Notes: a model not told the origin generated them from the letters alone. A stretch of DNA of 56,846 nt from Ignavibacteria bacterium (GCA_016873795.1 VGWA01000004.1:1-56846), one strand, 5' to 3'. Shown: positions 8,847-18,219, counted from the first letter of the stretch. Translations and numbers: made by a program.

Positions 8847-10727
8847 CTATTTTTTTAAGTATTTAGCCAGAAATTTTTCCATTGATCCATAAAAATCGAA
8901 TCTGTTTTCTTCATTCAGGAAGCCGTGTCCTTCGTTATCTTTCACCATATATTCGACATCAATACCTCTTTTCTTCATTGCTTCAACCATTTGGTCAGAC
9001 TCATTGACATTTACTCTCGGGTCTCTTTTTCCCTGAGCAACGAACAAGGGTGCTTTAATTTTATCTGCATTTAGAGCCGGGGATGTGGCAACGAACTGAA
9101 GGCTATCTTTTACAGGGTCACCTACCATTTCGTAGAACATTTTGAGATAAAGTTCCCAATAAGGAGGAATAGTTTTCATAAAAGTAAAGAGATTAGAAAC
9201 GCCGACATAATCAACACCGCATGCATATAAGTCAGGAGTATATGCAAGTCCGGCAAGTGTAGCATATCCTCCGTAACTTCCGCCGTAGATAGCTACGCGT
9301 GTCGGGTCAGCAATACCCTGGTCTATCAGCCATTGTACTCCGTCTGTTATGTCATCCTGCATCTTCAGACCCCATTGTTTAAAGGAAGCTTCCCAGAATT
9401 TTTTTCCGTATCCTGTCGAGCCTCTGAAATTAACCTGCAGGACAGCATATCCGCGATTAGCCAGAAATTGCACTTCGGGATTATATCCCCATCTGTCTCT
9501 TGCCCACGGACCGCCGTGAACATTAACAACGACAGGCAGATTTTTCGGTTCGATGCCAACCGGTAGTGTGAGATAACCATGAATAGTCAAACCGTCCCTT
9601 GAGTTATATTTCACAGGTTTCATAGGTGTCATTTCATTTTCGTTAATCCAGGGACTCACTTCGGCTATTTTGGTTAATTTATCTTTTTTTATATCAAACA
9701 AATAATACGCGCCAAGTGATTTATCGCTGTAAGTTCTGACCAGCCATTTATCTTCTTCGTCATTCATTCCGGAGCCGGCAATTTCATATTCTCCGAGTTC
9801 TGTTTTCACCCTGTTATATCTCCGCGCAGTCTCATCATCCAAAAACTTAATTTGTCTTTTATCTGTAATGTAGGATATAACAGTTAATACTTTTCTTTTC
9901 TTTGAGTAACTTAGTCCGGTAACATCTACTTCAGGATTTTCGTAAATAAGTTCAAGTTCCTTGGCGTTTTTTATATCATATTTGACAATTGCTGCTTTAT
10001 CTCTGTCCAGATTCGAAACCGCATAAACGAATTCATTATCAAAAGTAAAAAACACTGGATTAAGAGTTTCCTTAAAGTTTGTTGTCAGAACGGGAGAAAA
10101 TTCTTTTTTTTCATCGTCTCTATATAAGATTGTTCTGTTAACACCGTCTGTTGCAATTGCAATTCTTATTATTCCGTTGTGATCGGTCACCCAGTCGGAA
10201 ATATTCCCAGGATTTTCCGCAACCATAGTCATTTCCCCGGTATTCACATTTAATTTATATACGTCAAATATTCTTGCATCTCTCTGATTCATACCAATTA
10301 AAATCTCATTTGGATTTTCCTCAAGTTCATCAACAAGTTCAACTCTCACTTTTTCCGGAGGGGTAAGCAGTTTAAGGTCGGTTCCATCTCTGTTTACCGA
10401 ATACAATTTATAATTTTCGTCTCCGCCGGTATCCTGAAGATAAAGGATTTTATTGCTGCCTTTCCAGAGGTATGCAATAATATCCCGATCTTTTTCGCTG
10501 GTTACTCTTTTTATATCCCCCGTTTCTATATCCTGAATAAAAATATTTAAACGGGTTTCGTAGGACGTGAGATATGAAAGATAGTTACCATCGGGAGATA
10601 TTCTGAAACCTGTTTTTTCCGGATTCTTAAAGAAATCTCTGACCGGAATTTCTCTAACCTGAGAATACAAACCCGAAACGAGTAAAACGCAGAAAAACAG
10701 CGTTACTAAGATTATTGTTTTCTTCAT
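8847..10727 (-). CDS. Secreted S9 family peptidase (prolyl oligopeptidase / acylaminoacyl-peptidase type)
   Basis: A 626-residue serine peptidase with a signal peptide (MKKTIILVTLFFCVLLVSGLYSQ). Residues about 30-370 form a beta-propeller of TolB/WD40-like blades (SPDGNYLSYLTS, KYDIKNAKELELIYE). The alpha/beta-hydrolase domain follows from about 385 with the oxyanion and nucleophile block GGSYGGYATLAG (Ser484), Asp569 in GKRDPRVN and His601 in EGHGFLNEEN, a complete triad. Such enzymes cleave short peptides and are periplasmic in Bacteroidota, where they help peptide scavenging. It is transcribed away from the thioredoxin-TPR gene; the 146 bp between them must hold both promoters. Exact cleavage preference cannot be read from sequence. 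Confidence 0.95.
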   Translation of the reverse strand: MKKTIILVTLFFCVLLVSGLYSQVREIPVRDFFKNPEKTGFRISPDGNYLSYLTSYETRLNIFIQDIETGDIKRVTSEKDRDIIAYLWKGSNKILYLQDTGGDENYKLYSVNRDGTDLKLLTPPEKVRVELVDELEENPNEILIGMNQRDARIFDVYKLNVNTGEMTMVAENPGNISDWVTDHNGIIRIAIATDGVNRTILYRDDEKKEFSPVLTTNFKETLNPVFFTFDNEFVYAVSNLDRDKAAIVKYDIKNAKELELIYENPEVDVTGLSYSKKRKVLTVISYITDKRQIKFLDDETARRYNRVKTELGEYEIAGSGMNDEEDKWLVRTYSDKSLGAYYLFDIKKDKLTKIAEVSPWINENEMTPMKPVKYNSRDGLTIHGYLTLPVGIEPKNLPVVVNVHGGPWARDRWGYNPEVQFLANRGYAVLQVNFRGSTGYGKKFWEASFKQWGLKMQDDITDGVQWLIDQGIADPTRVAIYGGSYGGYATLAGLAYTPDLYACGVDYVGVSNLFTFMKTIPPYWELYLKMFYEMVGDPVKDSLQFVATSPALNADKIKAPLFVAQGKRDPRVNVNESDQMVEAMKKRGIDVEYMVKDNEGHGFLNEENRFDFYGSMEKFLAKYLKK

Positions 10728-10873
10728 GACTTTTTTAAGTTAATTTTGAAAAAATAAATTTTTATAAATTTAACAATATTATTTATTTGTCTAAAGTCAA
10801 ATGGTATATTTTAAAATCACTTTTTAATCAATTTATAAATTATTAAATTTTCTGTAAATTAAATAACAAACAC

Positions 10874-11974
10874 ATGAAAAAAAAGCCAATTTTAATATTT
10901 TGTATTGTTTTTAACTTATTGTTTATAAACAATTTATTTTCCAATGCAACCATATTCTTACAAACAGATGAAGTAATATTTGAAGAAGGTAGTTACAACG
11001 AAGTTTTAAAAAAAGCCAAAGACGAGAATAAAATCGTGATGATAGATTTTTTTACAGACTGGTGCAAATGGTGCGTTGAACTGGACAAAAAGGTTTACAC
11101 AAATCCCGAGGTAGCCGAATTTGCAAATAAGAATCAGATTAACTGGAAAATAGATGCGGAGAAGGGAGAAGGAACAGAGCTTGCGAAAAAATATGATATT
11201 AGCGGATATCCGACAATATTATTTGTAAATCCGGACGGTGCAGAAATAGACAGAATAATAGGATACCTTCCGGCAGATGAATTCTTAAAAGAAATGAAAA
11301 TTATCAATGCAGGAACATTTTCATTCATCTCGATCAAGAAAGGGCTTGAGGTTTATCCGGACAATGTAGAGTTAAACTACAAAATGGCAGAAAAATTAAT
11401 AAACAGGGGAAATCTTGAAGGAGTGCAGGTCTATCTCGAGAAAGTATTACAATTAGATCCGGAAAACAATAAAGGATACACCGATGATGCTGCTTTACAG
11501 ATAGCGTACATTGACGGCTCTCCGGACAAAATAATACTTTTCCTTCAGCAATATTCCCAGACAGACAGATTAAAGGAGGCATACATAATACTTGCAGATT
11601 CATATGTTAAAAAGAACAACGACATAGACAAGGCACTTGAGCAGTATGATATTTTATTTCAAAAGTTCGGAAAAAGCAACGAATCAATAAATTCTTCTTA
11701 TGTATCGTTGATATTAAGCTATGCTTACGGAGAAACAAAGAAGAAAAACATAACGGATAATGAACGCAAGAAAGCAATTAAACTATGCACAGATGCTCAG
11801 GAATTATCGAAAGGAAGCGTAAATGAGGCAAGTATTTTTTACTATATTTCGGAACTCTACTATCAAATGAAAGATTATAATAACGCAAAAAACAACATAG
11901 AAAAAGCATTAGAACTACGTGACACAAAGGCATACAAAGAGCAGCAGGAAAAAATCGATAAGGCACTCCGATAA
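10874..11974 (+). CDS. Secreted thioredoxin-fold protein with TPR repeats
   Basis: A signal peptide (about residues 1-25, ending LFSNA) is followed by a thioredoxin-like domain to about residue 135. The redox motif is DWCKWC, with Cys64 and Cys67, and the cis-proline block is SGYPTILFVNPDG. DsbD-gamma and thioredoxin_7 domains share the WCxxC helix start and the KVYTNPEV sequence after it. From about 155 to the end the protein is helical with TPR-like repeats (for example GNLEGVQVYLEKVLQLDPENNKGY and MKDYNNAKNNIEKALELRD). It is probably a periplasmic thiol-disulfide protein with a partner-binding repeat domain. The deaminase gene follows at once, possibly overlapping its 3' end. Confidence 0.9.
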   Translation: MKKKPILIFCIVFNLLFINNLFSNATIFLQTDEVIFEEGSYNEVLKKAKDENKIVMIDFFTDWCKWCVELDKKVYTNPEVAEFANKNQINWKIDAEKGEGTELAKKYDISGYPTILFVNPDGAEIDRIIGYLPADEFLKEMKIINAGTFSFISIKKGLEVYPDNVELNYKMAEKLINRGNLEGVQVYLEKVLQLDPENNKGYTDDAALQIAYIDGSPDKIILFLQQYSQTDRLKEAYIILADSYVKKNNDIDKALEQYDILFQKFGKSNESINSSYVSLILSYAYGETKKKNITDNERKKAIKLCTDAQELSKGSVNEASIFYYISELYYQMKDYNNAKNNIEKALELRDTKAYKEQQEKIDKALR

Positions 11975-12455
11975 AATAAAAAGGCACACAGACGATTACT
12001 ATATGCGGAAAGCCATTGCACTTTCAACAAAAAACATTGAAAGTACAGACGGGGGACCATTCGGAGCAATAATAGTCAGGGATGGTAAAATAATTTCATA
12101 CGGAACGAACAAGGTTGTAACCAAGAACGACCCTACTGCACATGCGGAAATAGAAGCAATCAGGAGTGCGTCCAAGAAGTTAAAGAGTTTCAATTTACAA
12201 GATTGTACAATATACACAAGTTGTGAGCCGTGTCCTATGTGTCTTTCGGCAATTTATTGGTCAAAGATTGAAAAAATCTTTTATTCAAACACAAGAAAAG
12301 ATGCTGCTAATATTAATTTCAGTGACGATTACATATACAGGGAGTTGAAGAATAAAATCCAGGACAGAAAAATCAAAATGACACAGTTGTTAAGAAATGA
12401 AGCATTAAAAGCATTCGAGAAGTGGGAAAGAAAGAAAGACAAAATCACTTATTAA
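11919..12455 (+). CDS. guaD: Nucleoside/base deaminase, guanine deaminase-like
   Basis: Zinc-dependent cytidine/deoxycytidylate deaminase fold. The zinc and catalytic residues are His75-Ala-Glu77 and Cys105/Cys108 in CEPCPMC, numbered from the GTG at 11919. The surroundings (GGPFGAIIVRDGKII, NDPTAHAEIEAIR, LSAIYWSK, DDYIYREL) are closer to Bacillus GuaD than to tRNA adenosine deaminase, so conversion of guanine to xanthine is the favoured role. The start is uncertain. The GTG overlaps the upstream gene by 56 bases, while the first ATG at 12003 would cut the conserved first helix, where residues before DDYYMRKAI are usually present. It is probably translationally coupled to the thioredoxin-TPR gene. 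Confidence 0.88.
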   Translation: MTQRHTKSSRKKSIRHSDKIKRHTDDYYMRKAIALSTKNIESTDGGPFGAIIVRDGKIISYGTNKVVTKNDPTAHAEIEAIRSASKKLKSFNLQDCTIYTSCEPCPMCLSAIYWSKIEKIFYSNTRKDAANINFSDDYIYRELKNKIQDRKIKMTQLLRNEALKAFEKWERKKDKITY

Positions 12456-12470
12456 GAGGCAAGATCATTT

Positions 12471-13346
12471 TTAAAAATAGACATAGAATTTCAGATTCAA
12501 AGCAAGATTTTGAATTAACGAAGTCCTGTCAATAGAAAGCGGGCTTTTATCTTTTTTATCAGAATTAAAATATCCAGAGTATCTGATTTCTGTTTCTCCC
12601 CCGAAGAAGTCTGAAGGAGAATACCTAAAACCCAACCCAACAATAAAACCCGACAGCCATCTTTTTGTATTGTAGCTTCCGATTATCACATTATACCTGT
12701 TATAGTAATAGTAATAATCATAGGTATAATATTCTCTTACCCTATCGACTGATTCACTCATAAAACAAGTACTAAAACCGCCTTTCAGATAAAAAAATCT
12801 GTCCGAACCGAACGGACATAATTTCAGGGAAGCTGTAAAAGGTACAGCATATAATGTAGCATTATCATATCTATCCAGATAATCCCATTCTCCAATTGTT
12901 CCGGATTCATACTGTCTTGCTGCCCATCCATCCAGATGAAACAGAAAAGAGGTTTCAAATTCAGCAGAAAGGTAATTATTTATTTTATAACCGAACAAGA
13001 GGTCAAGTTGCAGCGGATAAATGAAAGACGGGTTATTATTGTTATAATAATAATCGTCATAATAATAATCGTTATCATAATAGCTCCTGAAAAAATCTAT
13101 CTGGAAGGTGCTGCCGAAGTCACCACCCAAATAAGACGAGATTGTTGTCCCGAATCCCATATAGAAATCCGGTTCGCCATTAACATAAGATAAACCCGCA
13201 GGAGAAATCCTGTTTTGAGAAAATCCGACAGACAGACCGGACAAGAATATGATTATGACATATAATAAAACGTTTAATTTTTTCACAGTATAATTTATTA
13301 TTATTGACCTGCTGTTTTTTTCGTTTTCAATTATATTTCTTTTCAT
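12471..13346 (-). CDS. Outer-membrane beta-barrel protein, porin-like
   Basis: Signal sequence with the hydrophobic stretch LNVLLYVIIIFLSGLSVGFSQ, then alternating hydrophobic strands ending in the typical terminal aromatic (NLKFYVYF). The strands are separated by tyrosine- and asparagine-rich loops, one a run of YYYDDYYYNNNN coded by near-repetitive triplets around 13040-13075. These are features of small outer-membrane barrels in Bacteroidota. The annotated ATG gives an odd 20-residue hydrophilic extension before the signal peptide; a GTG at 13286 (then KKLNVLLY) would give a more normal one. No function can be assigned. It converges with the deaminase gene with only 15 bp between them. Confidence 0.78.
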   Translation of the reverse strand: MKRNIIENEKNSRSIIINYTVKKLNVLLYVIIIFLSGLSVGFSQNRISPAGLSYVNGEPDFYMGFGTTISSYLGGDFGSTFQIDFFRSYYDNDYYYDDYYYNNNNPSFIYPLQLDLLFGYKINNYLSAEFETSFLFHLDGWAARQYESGTIGEWDYLDRYDNATLYAVPFTASLKLCPFGSDRFFYLKGGFSTCFMSESVDRVREYYTYDYYYYYNRYNVIIGSYNTKRWLSGFIVGLGFRYSPSDFFGGETEIRYSGYFNSDKKDKSPLSIDRTSLIQNLALNLKFYVYF

Positions 13347-13358
13347 ACATCAATAATA

Positions 13359-14504
13359 TTAAAAAATCATACGAATAACAATGCCGAGTATACCGCCAAT
13401 AATTATCAGATACAAAGTTTTAAGTCTGGCAAAAAACAGGACAATCAAAGAAGACACAAACAATACGATACCGGGAACATCCACAATAGAATCCTTCGAG
13501 AGAAAAACTGCCGTAGCCAATATTGCTCCGATAGCAGCGGCATTAATGCCTTTTAAGAAAGACTGCAGATAAAAATTTTTCTCAAATTTTTTTATTCTAC
13601 CTGCAATCAGAATCACAAAAATGAAAGTAGGTAAAAATATTGCAGCCGTTGCCACAATCGAGCCAGGTATTCCCGAAGTCATATATCCAATAAATGTCGA
13701 AGTAATAACAACCGGACCGGGAGTAATATTCCCAAAGGCAATTCCATCAATAAACTCCTTTGCAGTAAGCCAGCCATAGTTCTGAACGATTTCCTGCTGC
13801 AACGCACCGACGATTACATATCCGCTTCCGTATGTTAAAGCACCCACTTTCAAAAAAACAAGTGCAAGTTTAAACAAAAAAAATTTCGCTTCCTGAAAAA
13901 GTAAAAATAATTTCCCGATAAAAATCAAGATAACGGGAATCGAAATGGAACTCAGTTTTTTGTTATTAATAACGGAATAATAAAGGATAGTAATAATTCC
14001 GAGTGCTAATACAGTAAAGATTATATGAAACTTAAAAAAAACCGTAAACAACAAAGAAACACAAGCCACCAAATACAAAAAAAAGTCTTTTTTAAAAATC
14101 GATTTTCCGAGATTAAAGCCCGAATGTAAAATTATTGCAATAACGACGGGGCTAATACCGTAGAGAAAATTTTCATAATAAGTGTTTTTCCCGTAAAACT
14201 GATAAGAAACTGAAAAAATCAGCATTAAAACGAATGAAGGTATAATGAGTGCAATACCGGAAAAAAGTGCCGCCCAAAATCCGTTTTTAAAATAGCTGAA
14301 ATAGACACAAAACTGATAAGAAATAGGTCCCGGAGCAACTTGAGTATAGGCAAAAATGTTGGAGAACTCGTCTTGATTAATCCATTTTTTTTTCTCAACC
14401 ATATCTTTTCGGAAGTTATCTATTATAGCAAGGGGTCCTCCGTAAATTGTTGTGCCCACATACAAAAAATACTTTATTAAATCTATCAGCGGAATTTTTT
14501 TCAT
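13359..14504 (-). CDS. chrA: Chromate transporter family (CHR, ChrA-like) membrane protein
   Basis: Two homologous CHR halves of about 190 residues in one polypeptide, each rich in transmembrane helices. The first half has YGGPLAIIDNF and AYTQVAPGPISYQ, the second TYGSGYVIVGALQ and GNITPGPVVITSTFIGY; these glycine-proline motifs mark the family. Members export chromate, or transport related anions, across the inner membrane. I place the start at the ATG 14502-14504 (MKKIPLIDLIKYF). The longer frame back to 14564 would overlap the upstream dehydratase gene and adds a non-conserved tail. It is the last gene of the run from isocitrate dehydrogenase. Chromate as real substrate is not proven by sequence. 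Confidence 0.92.
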   Translation of the reverse strand: MKKIPLIDLIKYFLYVGTTIYGGPLAIIDNFRKDMVEKKKWINQDEFSNIFAYTQVAPGPISYQFCVYFSYFKNGFWAALFSGIALIIPSFVLMLIFSVSYQFYGKNTYYENFLYGISPVVIAIILHSGFNLGKSIFKKDFFLYLVACVSLLFTVFFKFHIIFTVLALGIITILYYSVINNKKLSSISIPVILIFIGKLFLLFQEAKFFLFKLALVFLKVGALTYGSGYVIVGALQQEIVQNYGWLTAKEFIDGIAFGNITPGPVVITSTFIGYMTSGIPGSIVATAAIFLPTFIFVILIAGRIKKFEKNFYLQSFLKGINAAAIGAILATAVFLSKDSIVDVPGIVLFVSSLIVLFFARLKTLYLIIIGGILGIVIRMIF

Positions 14505-14514
14505 TATAATAAAT

Positions 14515-14793
14515 TCAGAGTTTCTCGATTTCTTCGGCAATTTGCATATCTTTATCTGTAACACCTCCGGTAGAATGGGTCGAAAAGGATATTTCCACCT
14601 CAGAATATTTCATTATAATATAATCGGGATGATGGTCGAACTGCTGACAGAGTGCAGCAACGGAAGTAACGAGTCCGACCGTCTGCGGGTATCCTTTTGT
14701 TTTAAATTTCTTTTTGACAGAGCCGTTAGAAAAGTACCACCCGTTTAAATTCTTTAATTTTTTATTTATCTCTTTTTCCGAAAGTAATTTCAT
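14515..14793 (-). CDS. phhB: Pterin-4a-carbinolamine dehydratase
   Basis: A 92-residue PCD/DCoH-fold protein. It shows LNGWYF near residue 18 and the active-site segment CQQFDHHPDYIIMKYSEVEISFSTHSTGGVTDKD, with the two adjacent histidines and the later STH histidine that dehydrate 4a-hydroxytetrahydropterin. The enzyme regenerates tetrahydrobiopterin-type cofactor for aromatic amino acid hydroxylases, but in many bacteria it occurs without a hydroxylase and acts elsewhere, possibly in molybdopterin or pterin metabolism. No hydroxylase gene is present in the window. It starts 16 bp after the lipoate ligase gene and ends 11 bp before the chromate transporter start, so it belongs to the same operon. 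Confidence 0.95.
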   Translation of the reverse strand: MKLLSEKEINKKLKNLNGWYFSNGSVKKKFKTKGYPQTVGLVTSVAALCQQFDHHPDYIIMKYSEVEISFSTHSTGGVTDKDMQIAEEIEKL

Positions 14794-14809
14794 AAAAAAA
14801 GCGGTTTAA

Positions 14810-15820
14810 CTAAATTAATAAAAATTTTACAAACTCATCGACAGAAATATTGCCAAAATAGGCATTCATATCCACATGCTTAAGTGCATTTATAAAATTA
14901 TTTTCTTCATATTTTATATCAGTCAGGATTCGTTCAATATTTTCATTATCACCAAATCCCAGATAATCTCCGAAAAATTTAATATTTTTTACTTTCCCGT
15001 CTTTAACGTTAATTCTGGCATCTATTTGTCCAAACTCAAACCTTTTTATTTTCCTAATATTAAATTCCGGAGACCTTCCGTAATTCCAGTCCCAGTTTTT
15101 ATATTTCTCTTCTGATAGTTTGTATATATCTTTCCACTGTGTATCTGAAATTTCCACAACAGGAATTTCAGAATAGTCTTTAAACAATTCACTTATAATT
15201 TCATTTTTAAAATCGTATATACTGAATTTTTGATTTTTATGTATTTCTTTGAGGAATTCGGTAATGTTTGCCACTCTGCTTCTTATTGACTTTATACCTT
15301 TGCTTTCAATTTTATCGGTTCTGACATTCAGAGCTCTGACAACATCATCGAGGTTAGAATCAAACAACAAAGTCCCGTGAGAAAACATAGTTTTCAAATT
15401 AGTAAACTGTGCATTACCGGAAATTTTCCTGTCTTCCACTACTATATCATTTCTTCCGCTCAATTCCGCCTTAATACCGAGTTTTCGCAAAATATCGACA
15501 ATCGGTTGCGTAAATTTTCTGAAGTTATTCACGCTATTATCGGCATGTTTCGTAAGAAAGCTGAAATTTAAATTGCCCAGATCATGATAAACTGCCCCTC
15601 CGCCCGATATCCTGCGTACTATCTGAATATTATTCTTCTTAACATATTCCTCATTAACTTCTTCGACAGTATTCTGATGCTTACCTATAATTACGGAAGG
15701 CGAATTAATATAGAACAGGACATAAGACTCCTCCCTGAAGTCGAGGTTTCTGACACAATATTCCTCAAGAGCAAGATTTACCGATGCATCATGAATATCG
15801 TTATTGTTAATCAGTTTCAT
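14810..15820 (-). CDS. lplA: Lipoate-protein ligase A
   Basis: A 336-residue full-length ligase. The catalytic domain carries the family hallmark RRISGGGAVYHDLGNLNFSF at about residues 74-93, with the adenylate-binding glycine loop, and a SGRNDIVVEDRKISGNAQ block that holds the catalytic lysine. Residues about 245-336 match the accessory C-terminal domain, including NVKDGKVKNIKFFGDYLG. It activates free lipoate with ATP and attaches it to the lysine of 2-oxoacid dehydrogenase E2 and GcvH proteins. The gene starts 2 bp after the isocitrate dehydrogenase stop, so the two are surely one transcription unit, which links it to TCA-cycle dehydrogenase function. Confidence 0.96.
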   Translation of the reverse strand: MKLINNNDIHDASVNLALEEYCVRNLDFREESYVLFYINSPSVIIGKHQNTVEEVNEEYVKKNNIQIVRRISGGGAVYHDLGNLNFSFLTKHADNSVNNFRKFTQPIVDILRKLGIKAELSGRNDIVVEDRKISGNAQFTNLKTMFSHGTLLFDSNLDDVVRALNVRTDKIESKGIKSIRSRVANITEFLKEIHKNQKFSIYDFKNEIISELFKDYSEIPVVEISDTQWKDIYKLSEEKYKNWDWNYGRSPEFNIRKIKRFEFGQIDARINVKDGKVKNIKFFGDYLGFGDNENIERILTDIKYEENNFINALKHVDMNAYFGNISVDEFVKFLLI

Positions 15821-15822
15821 AT

Positions 15823-17295
15823 TTACTGTCCTTGTATCAGAGTAAATCCTGGTACTCCGTCAAACGTATAAAGATTTTCGACTTTAATAAATTCGAAGCC
15901 GGACTCCGTTAATTTATTCAGTAACTCTGTAATTTCCTTATGGTGAATAACCTCATTACCGGGTGATACAAATCTGCACCGCCAGTGGTCGGTACAAAAA
16001 GTTTCCGTAAAACCCTGAGGCCAGACTTTCACTCCCCTATTGCTGATAAGTAACAGTTTTAAGGATGAGGTTTTAATTTGTTTCAGCATATCCCCAAGTG
16101 CTTCAGCAGAGCCGAGGTTCCAGTCAATAAACACATCTACTCCGATTAGTTCTTTAATTTGTTTTTTGTAATTAAGAACGAGATAATTACTTTTTTCAGG
16201 TTTATTCAGGTCTTTCATTTCGGTTTTTTTAACAGCATAATCAACCTGTTTTAATTTTTCAGGTTTTGAACCCAAACGTTTAATAATTTCTTCCGTAAAC
16301 TGCTTTGTGTTAATTTGTTTTTTACTTATATTTTCTTTAAAAATATCCGGTGTATGCATTCCTTCTTCTATTAATTTCAGTAATGCGTTATGTATATTTG
16401 AGGCAACATCTAATTGTTTTATATGAACAAGCATCATAACCGAAGCGAGAAGCAGTCCGGAAGGATTAGCAATTCCTTTGCCTGCGATTTGCGGAGCCGA
16501 GCCGTGTACAGCTTCGAACATAGCACATTTTTCACCGATATTCATCGAGCCTGCAAGCCCGACAGAACCGGTCATTTGAGCTGCAATATCAGAAATTATA
16601 TCACCATATAAATTTTCCGCAACAATCACATCAAATTGTTCAGGTGAGGTGGCAAGCTGAGCTGCTCCAAAGTCCACTATATACGAATCTGCCTGAATTT
16701 CTTTATATTCCTTGGATATTTCATTAAACAGGTAGTGAAAAATACCATCTGTCATTTTCATAATATTATCTTTAACGAAACAGGATACTTTTTTTCTATG
16801 ATTCATAACAGCATATTCAAATGCATACCTGATAATTTTTTCAGAACCCGGTCTGGAAATTAATTTTATGCACTGAAAAACTTCCTGAGTCTGGCGGTAC
16901 TCAATTCCCGCATAAGTATCTTCTTCATTTTCCCTTACTATAACCACATCTATTTCCGGAAATTTAGTATCAATAAACGGATGATATGAAATGCAAGGAC
17001 GGACATTAGCAAACAAACCAAAAGTTTTTCGTATTGTAACATTAAGGCTTTTATAACCTTTGCCCTGCGGGGTAGTAATCGGAGCTTTAAGAAATACTTT
17101 TGTTCTTATCAGCGAGTCCCATGCCGATTTATCTATGCCGGATGTATTTCCTTTAAGATAGAGTTTTTCTCCAATTTCAATTACTTCCACATCCAGATTT
17201 GCCCCTGCATTTTCCAGGATTGTAAGCACCGAACTCATAATTTCCGGACCTATCCCGTCACCATAAGCAACCGTAACAGGTATTTTATTGTTCAT
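15823..17295 (-). CDS. icd: Isocitrate dehydrogenase, long form with C-terminal extension
   Basis: Oxidative decarboxylation of isocitrate to 2-oxoglutarate in the TCA cycle. The beta-decarboxylating dehydrogenase domain covers residues 1 to about 335: AYGDGIGPEIM, KAPITTPQGKGYKSLNVTIRK with substrate-binding Ser/Asn/Arg, VVIVRENEEDTYAGIEYR, the metal-binding aspartates in NLYGDIISDIAAQ, and the cofactor loop HGSAPQIAGKGIANPSG. Residues about 340-490 form an extra C-terminal domain typical of the Thermus/Rickettsia-type enzyme, so 490 residues is the expected length. NAD versus NADP use is not settled by the motifs. It heads the operon with lplA, phhB and chrA. The start MNNKIPVTVAYGDG fits the family. 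Confidence 0.95.
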   Translation of the reverse strand: MNNKIPVTVAYGDGIGPEIMSSVLTILENAGANLDVEVIEIGEKLYLKGNTSGIDKSAWDSLIRTKVFLKAPITTPQGKGYKSLNVTIRKTFGLFANVRPCISYHPFIDTKFPEIDVVIVRENEEDTYAGIEYRQTQEVFQCIKLISRPGSEKIIRYAFEYAVMNHRKKVSCFVKDNIMKMTDGIFHYLFNEISKEYKEIQADSYIVDFGAAQLATSPEQFDVIVAENLYGDIISDIAAQMTGSVGLAGSMNIGEKCAMFEAVHGSAPQIAGKGIANPSGLLLASVMMLVHIKQLDVASNIHNALLKLIEEGMHTPDIFKENISKKQINTKQFTEEIIKRLGSKPEKLKQVDYAVKKTEMKDLNKPEKSNYLVLNYKKQIKELIGVDVFIDWNLGSAEALGDMLKQIKTSSLKLLLISNRGVKVWPQGFTETFCTDHWRCRFVSPGNEVIHHKEITELLNKLTESGFEFIKVENLYTFDGVPGFTLIQGQ

Positions 17296-17494
17296 AATTT
17301 TAATTTAATATATTGTAATTAAATAATATAAGACAAAAATTTATAAAAATAAATTTATTAAATAAGACAAGAGGAACAGATAGTAAATAATAGACATATA
17401 ACATATAGAATATAAAATATAGTAAATAAAGATGGGGGAAAAAGTGAATGGAATAATAAAATTGGCAGGAGTTAGCCGGAGATATAAAAGTTAA

Positions 17495-18193
17495 TTAATT
17501 AAAATATTTTGGTCTTGCGTCATCTCTTATTTTTATATCATCAGGATTAATATTGTTTTCATAAGGTTCATCAATTTCCTCCTGTTCATCTTCCCATTCA
17601 TATTTAGGTGGAATATCCGTATTTCTGAAAATAAGAGCACAAACAATTCCGACCAATGCACCGCCAATATGTGCTTCGAATGACACACGTATATCAGTCG
17701 GAAAAATTCCCCATACCATACCCCCGTACAGAAAAGTAATCAGCAGAGAGACAGCAATTGACCTTTTATCTTTTCTCAGAAGTCCTGCAAAAAAAAGATA
17801 TGTTACAAAGCCATACACCAATCCGCTTGCTCCGATATGGTACGATTCTCTTCCAAGTATCCAGACAAAAATGCCATCGAAGAAATACACAATCCAGAAC
17901 ACTTTGTAAGCCGAAGTTCTGTAAAAGTACAACAAGAAAAAAAACAGAAACAAAAGAGTAGTAGAGTTCGAAGAAAGGTGAGAGAAGTCTTTATGTATGA
18001 GCGGAGAAAACAATATACCGATTAAACCGCTAATATGTCTCGGATACACGCCGAGTCTGAATAAATCGAATTGAAAAACAGAATCAAAAATTTTCACAAT
18101 CCATAAAAGCATAAGAAAAGAAACAGAAACAATCAGAGAATAAATTATTTTTTCTTTATCTTCTCTCAAATCATATTGAATTTCCGCAGTCAT
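17495..18193 (-). CDS. Rhomboid-family intramembrane serine protease
   Basis: A 232-residue membrane protein with six or so predicted transmembrane segments. The catalytic dyad is Ser123 in HIGASGLVYG and His175 in EAHIGGALVG. The upstream oxyanion pair is in HKDFSHLSSNS (His72, Asn76), with the usual ILFSPLIHKDFSH spacing. Rhomboids cut transmembrane helices of membrane proteins. The C-terminal 40 residues are an acidic cytoplasmic tail. It follows the YqiA-like esterase gene by 27 bp on the same strand, so both are probably co-transcribed. Substrates are unknown. Confidence 0.94.
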   Translation of the reverse strand: MTAEIQYDLREDKEKIIYSLIVSVSFLMLLWIVKIFDSVFQFDLFRLGVYPRHISGLIGILFSPLIHKDFSHLSSNSTTLLFLFFFLLYFYRTSAYKVFWIVYFFDGIFVWILGRESYHIGASGLVYGFVTYLFFAGLLRKDKRSIAVSLLITFLYGGMVWGIFPTDIRVSFEAHIGGALVGIVCALIFRNTDIPPKYEWEDEQEEIDEPYENNINPDDIKIRDDARPKYFN

Positions 18194-18219
18194 TAATTAT
18201 CGTTTATTGAATATAAAAC

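Noticed and set aside
14504-14564. Longer chromate transporter start at 14564
   Set aside because: It would overlap the dehydratase gene and adds non-conserved residues. The ATG at 14502-14504 starts at the first transmembrane segment.
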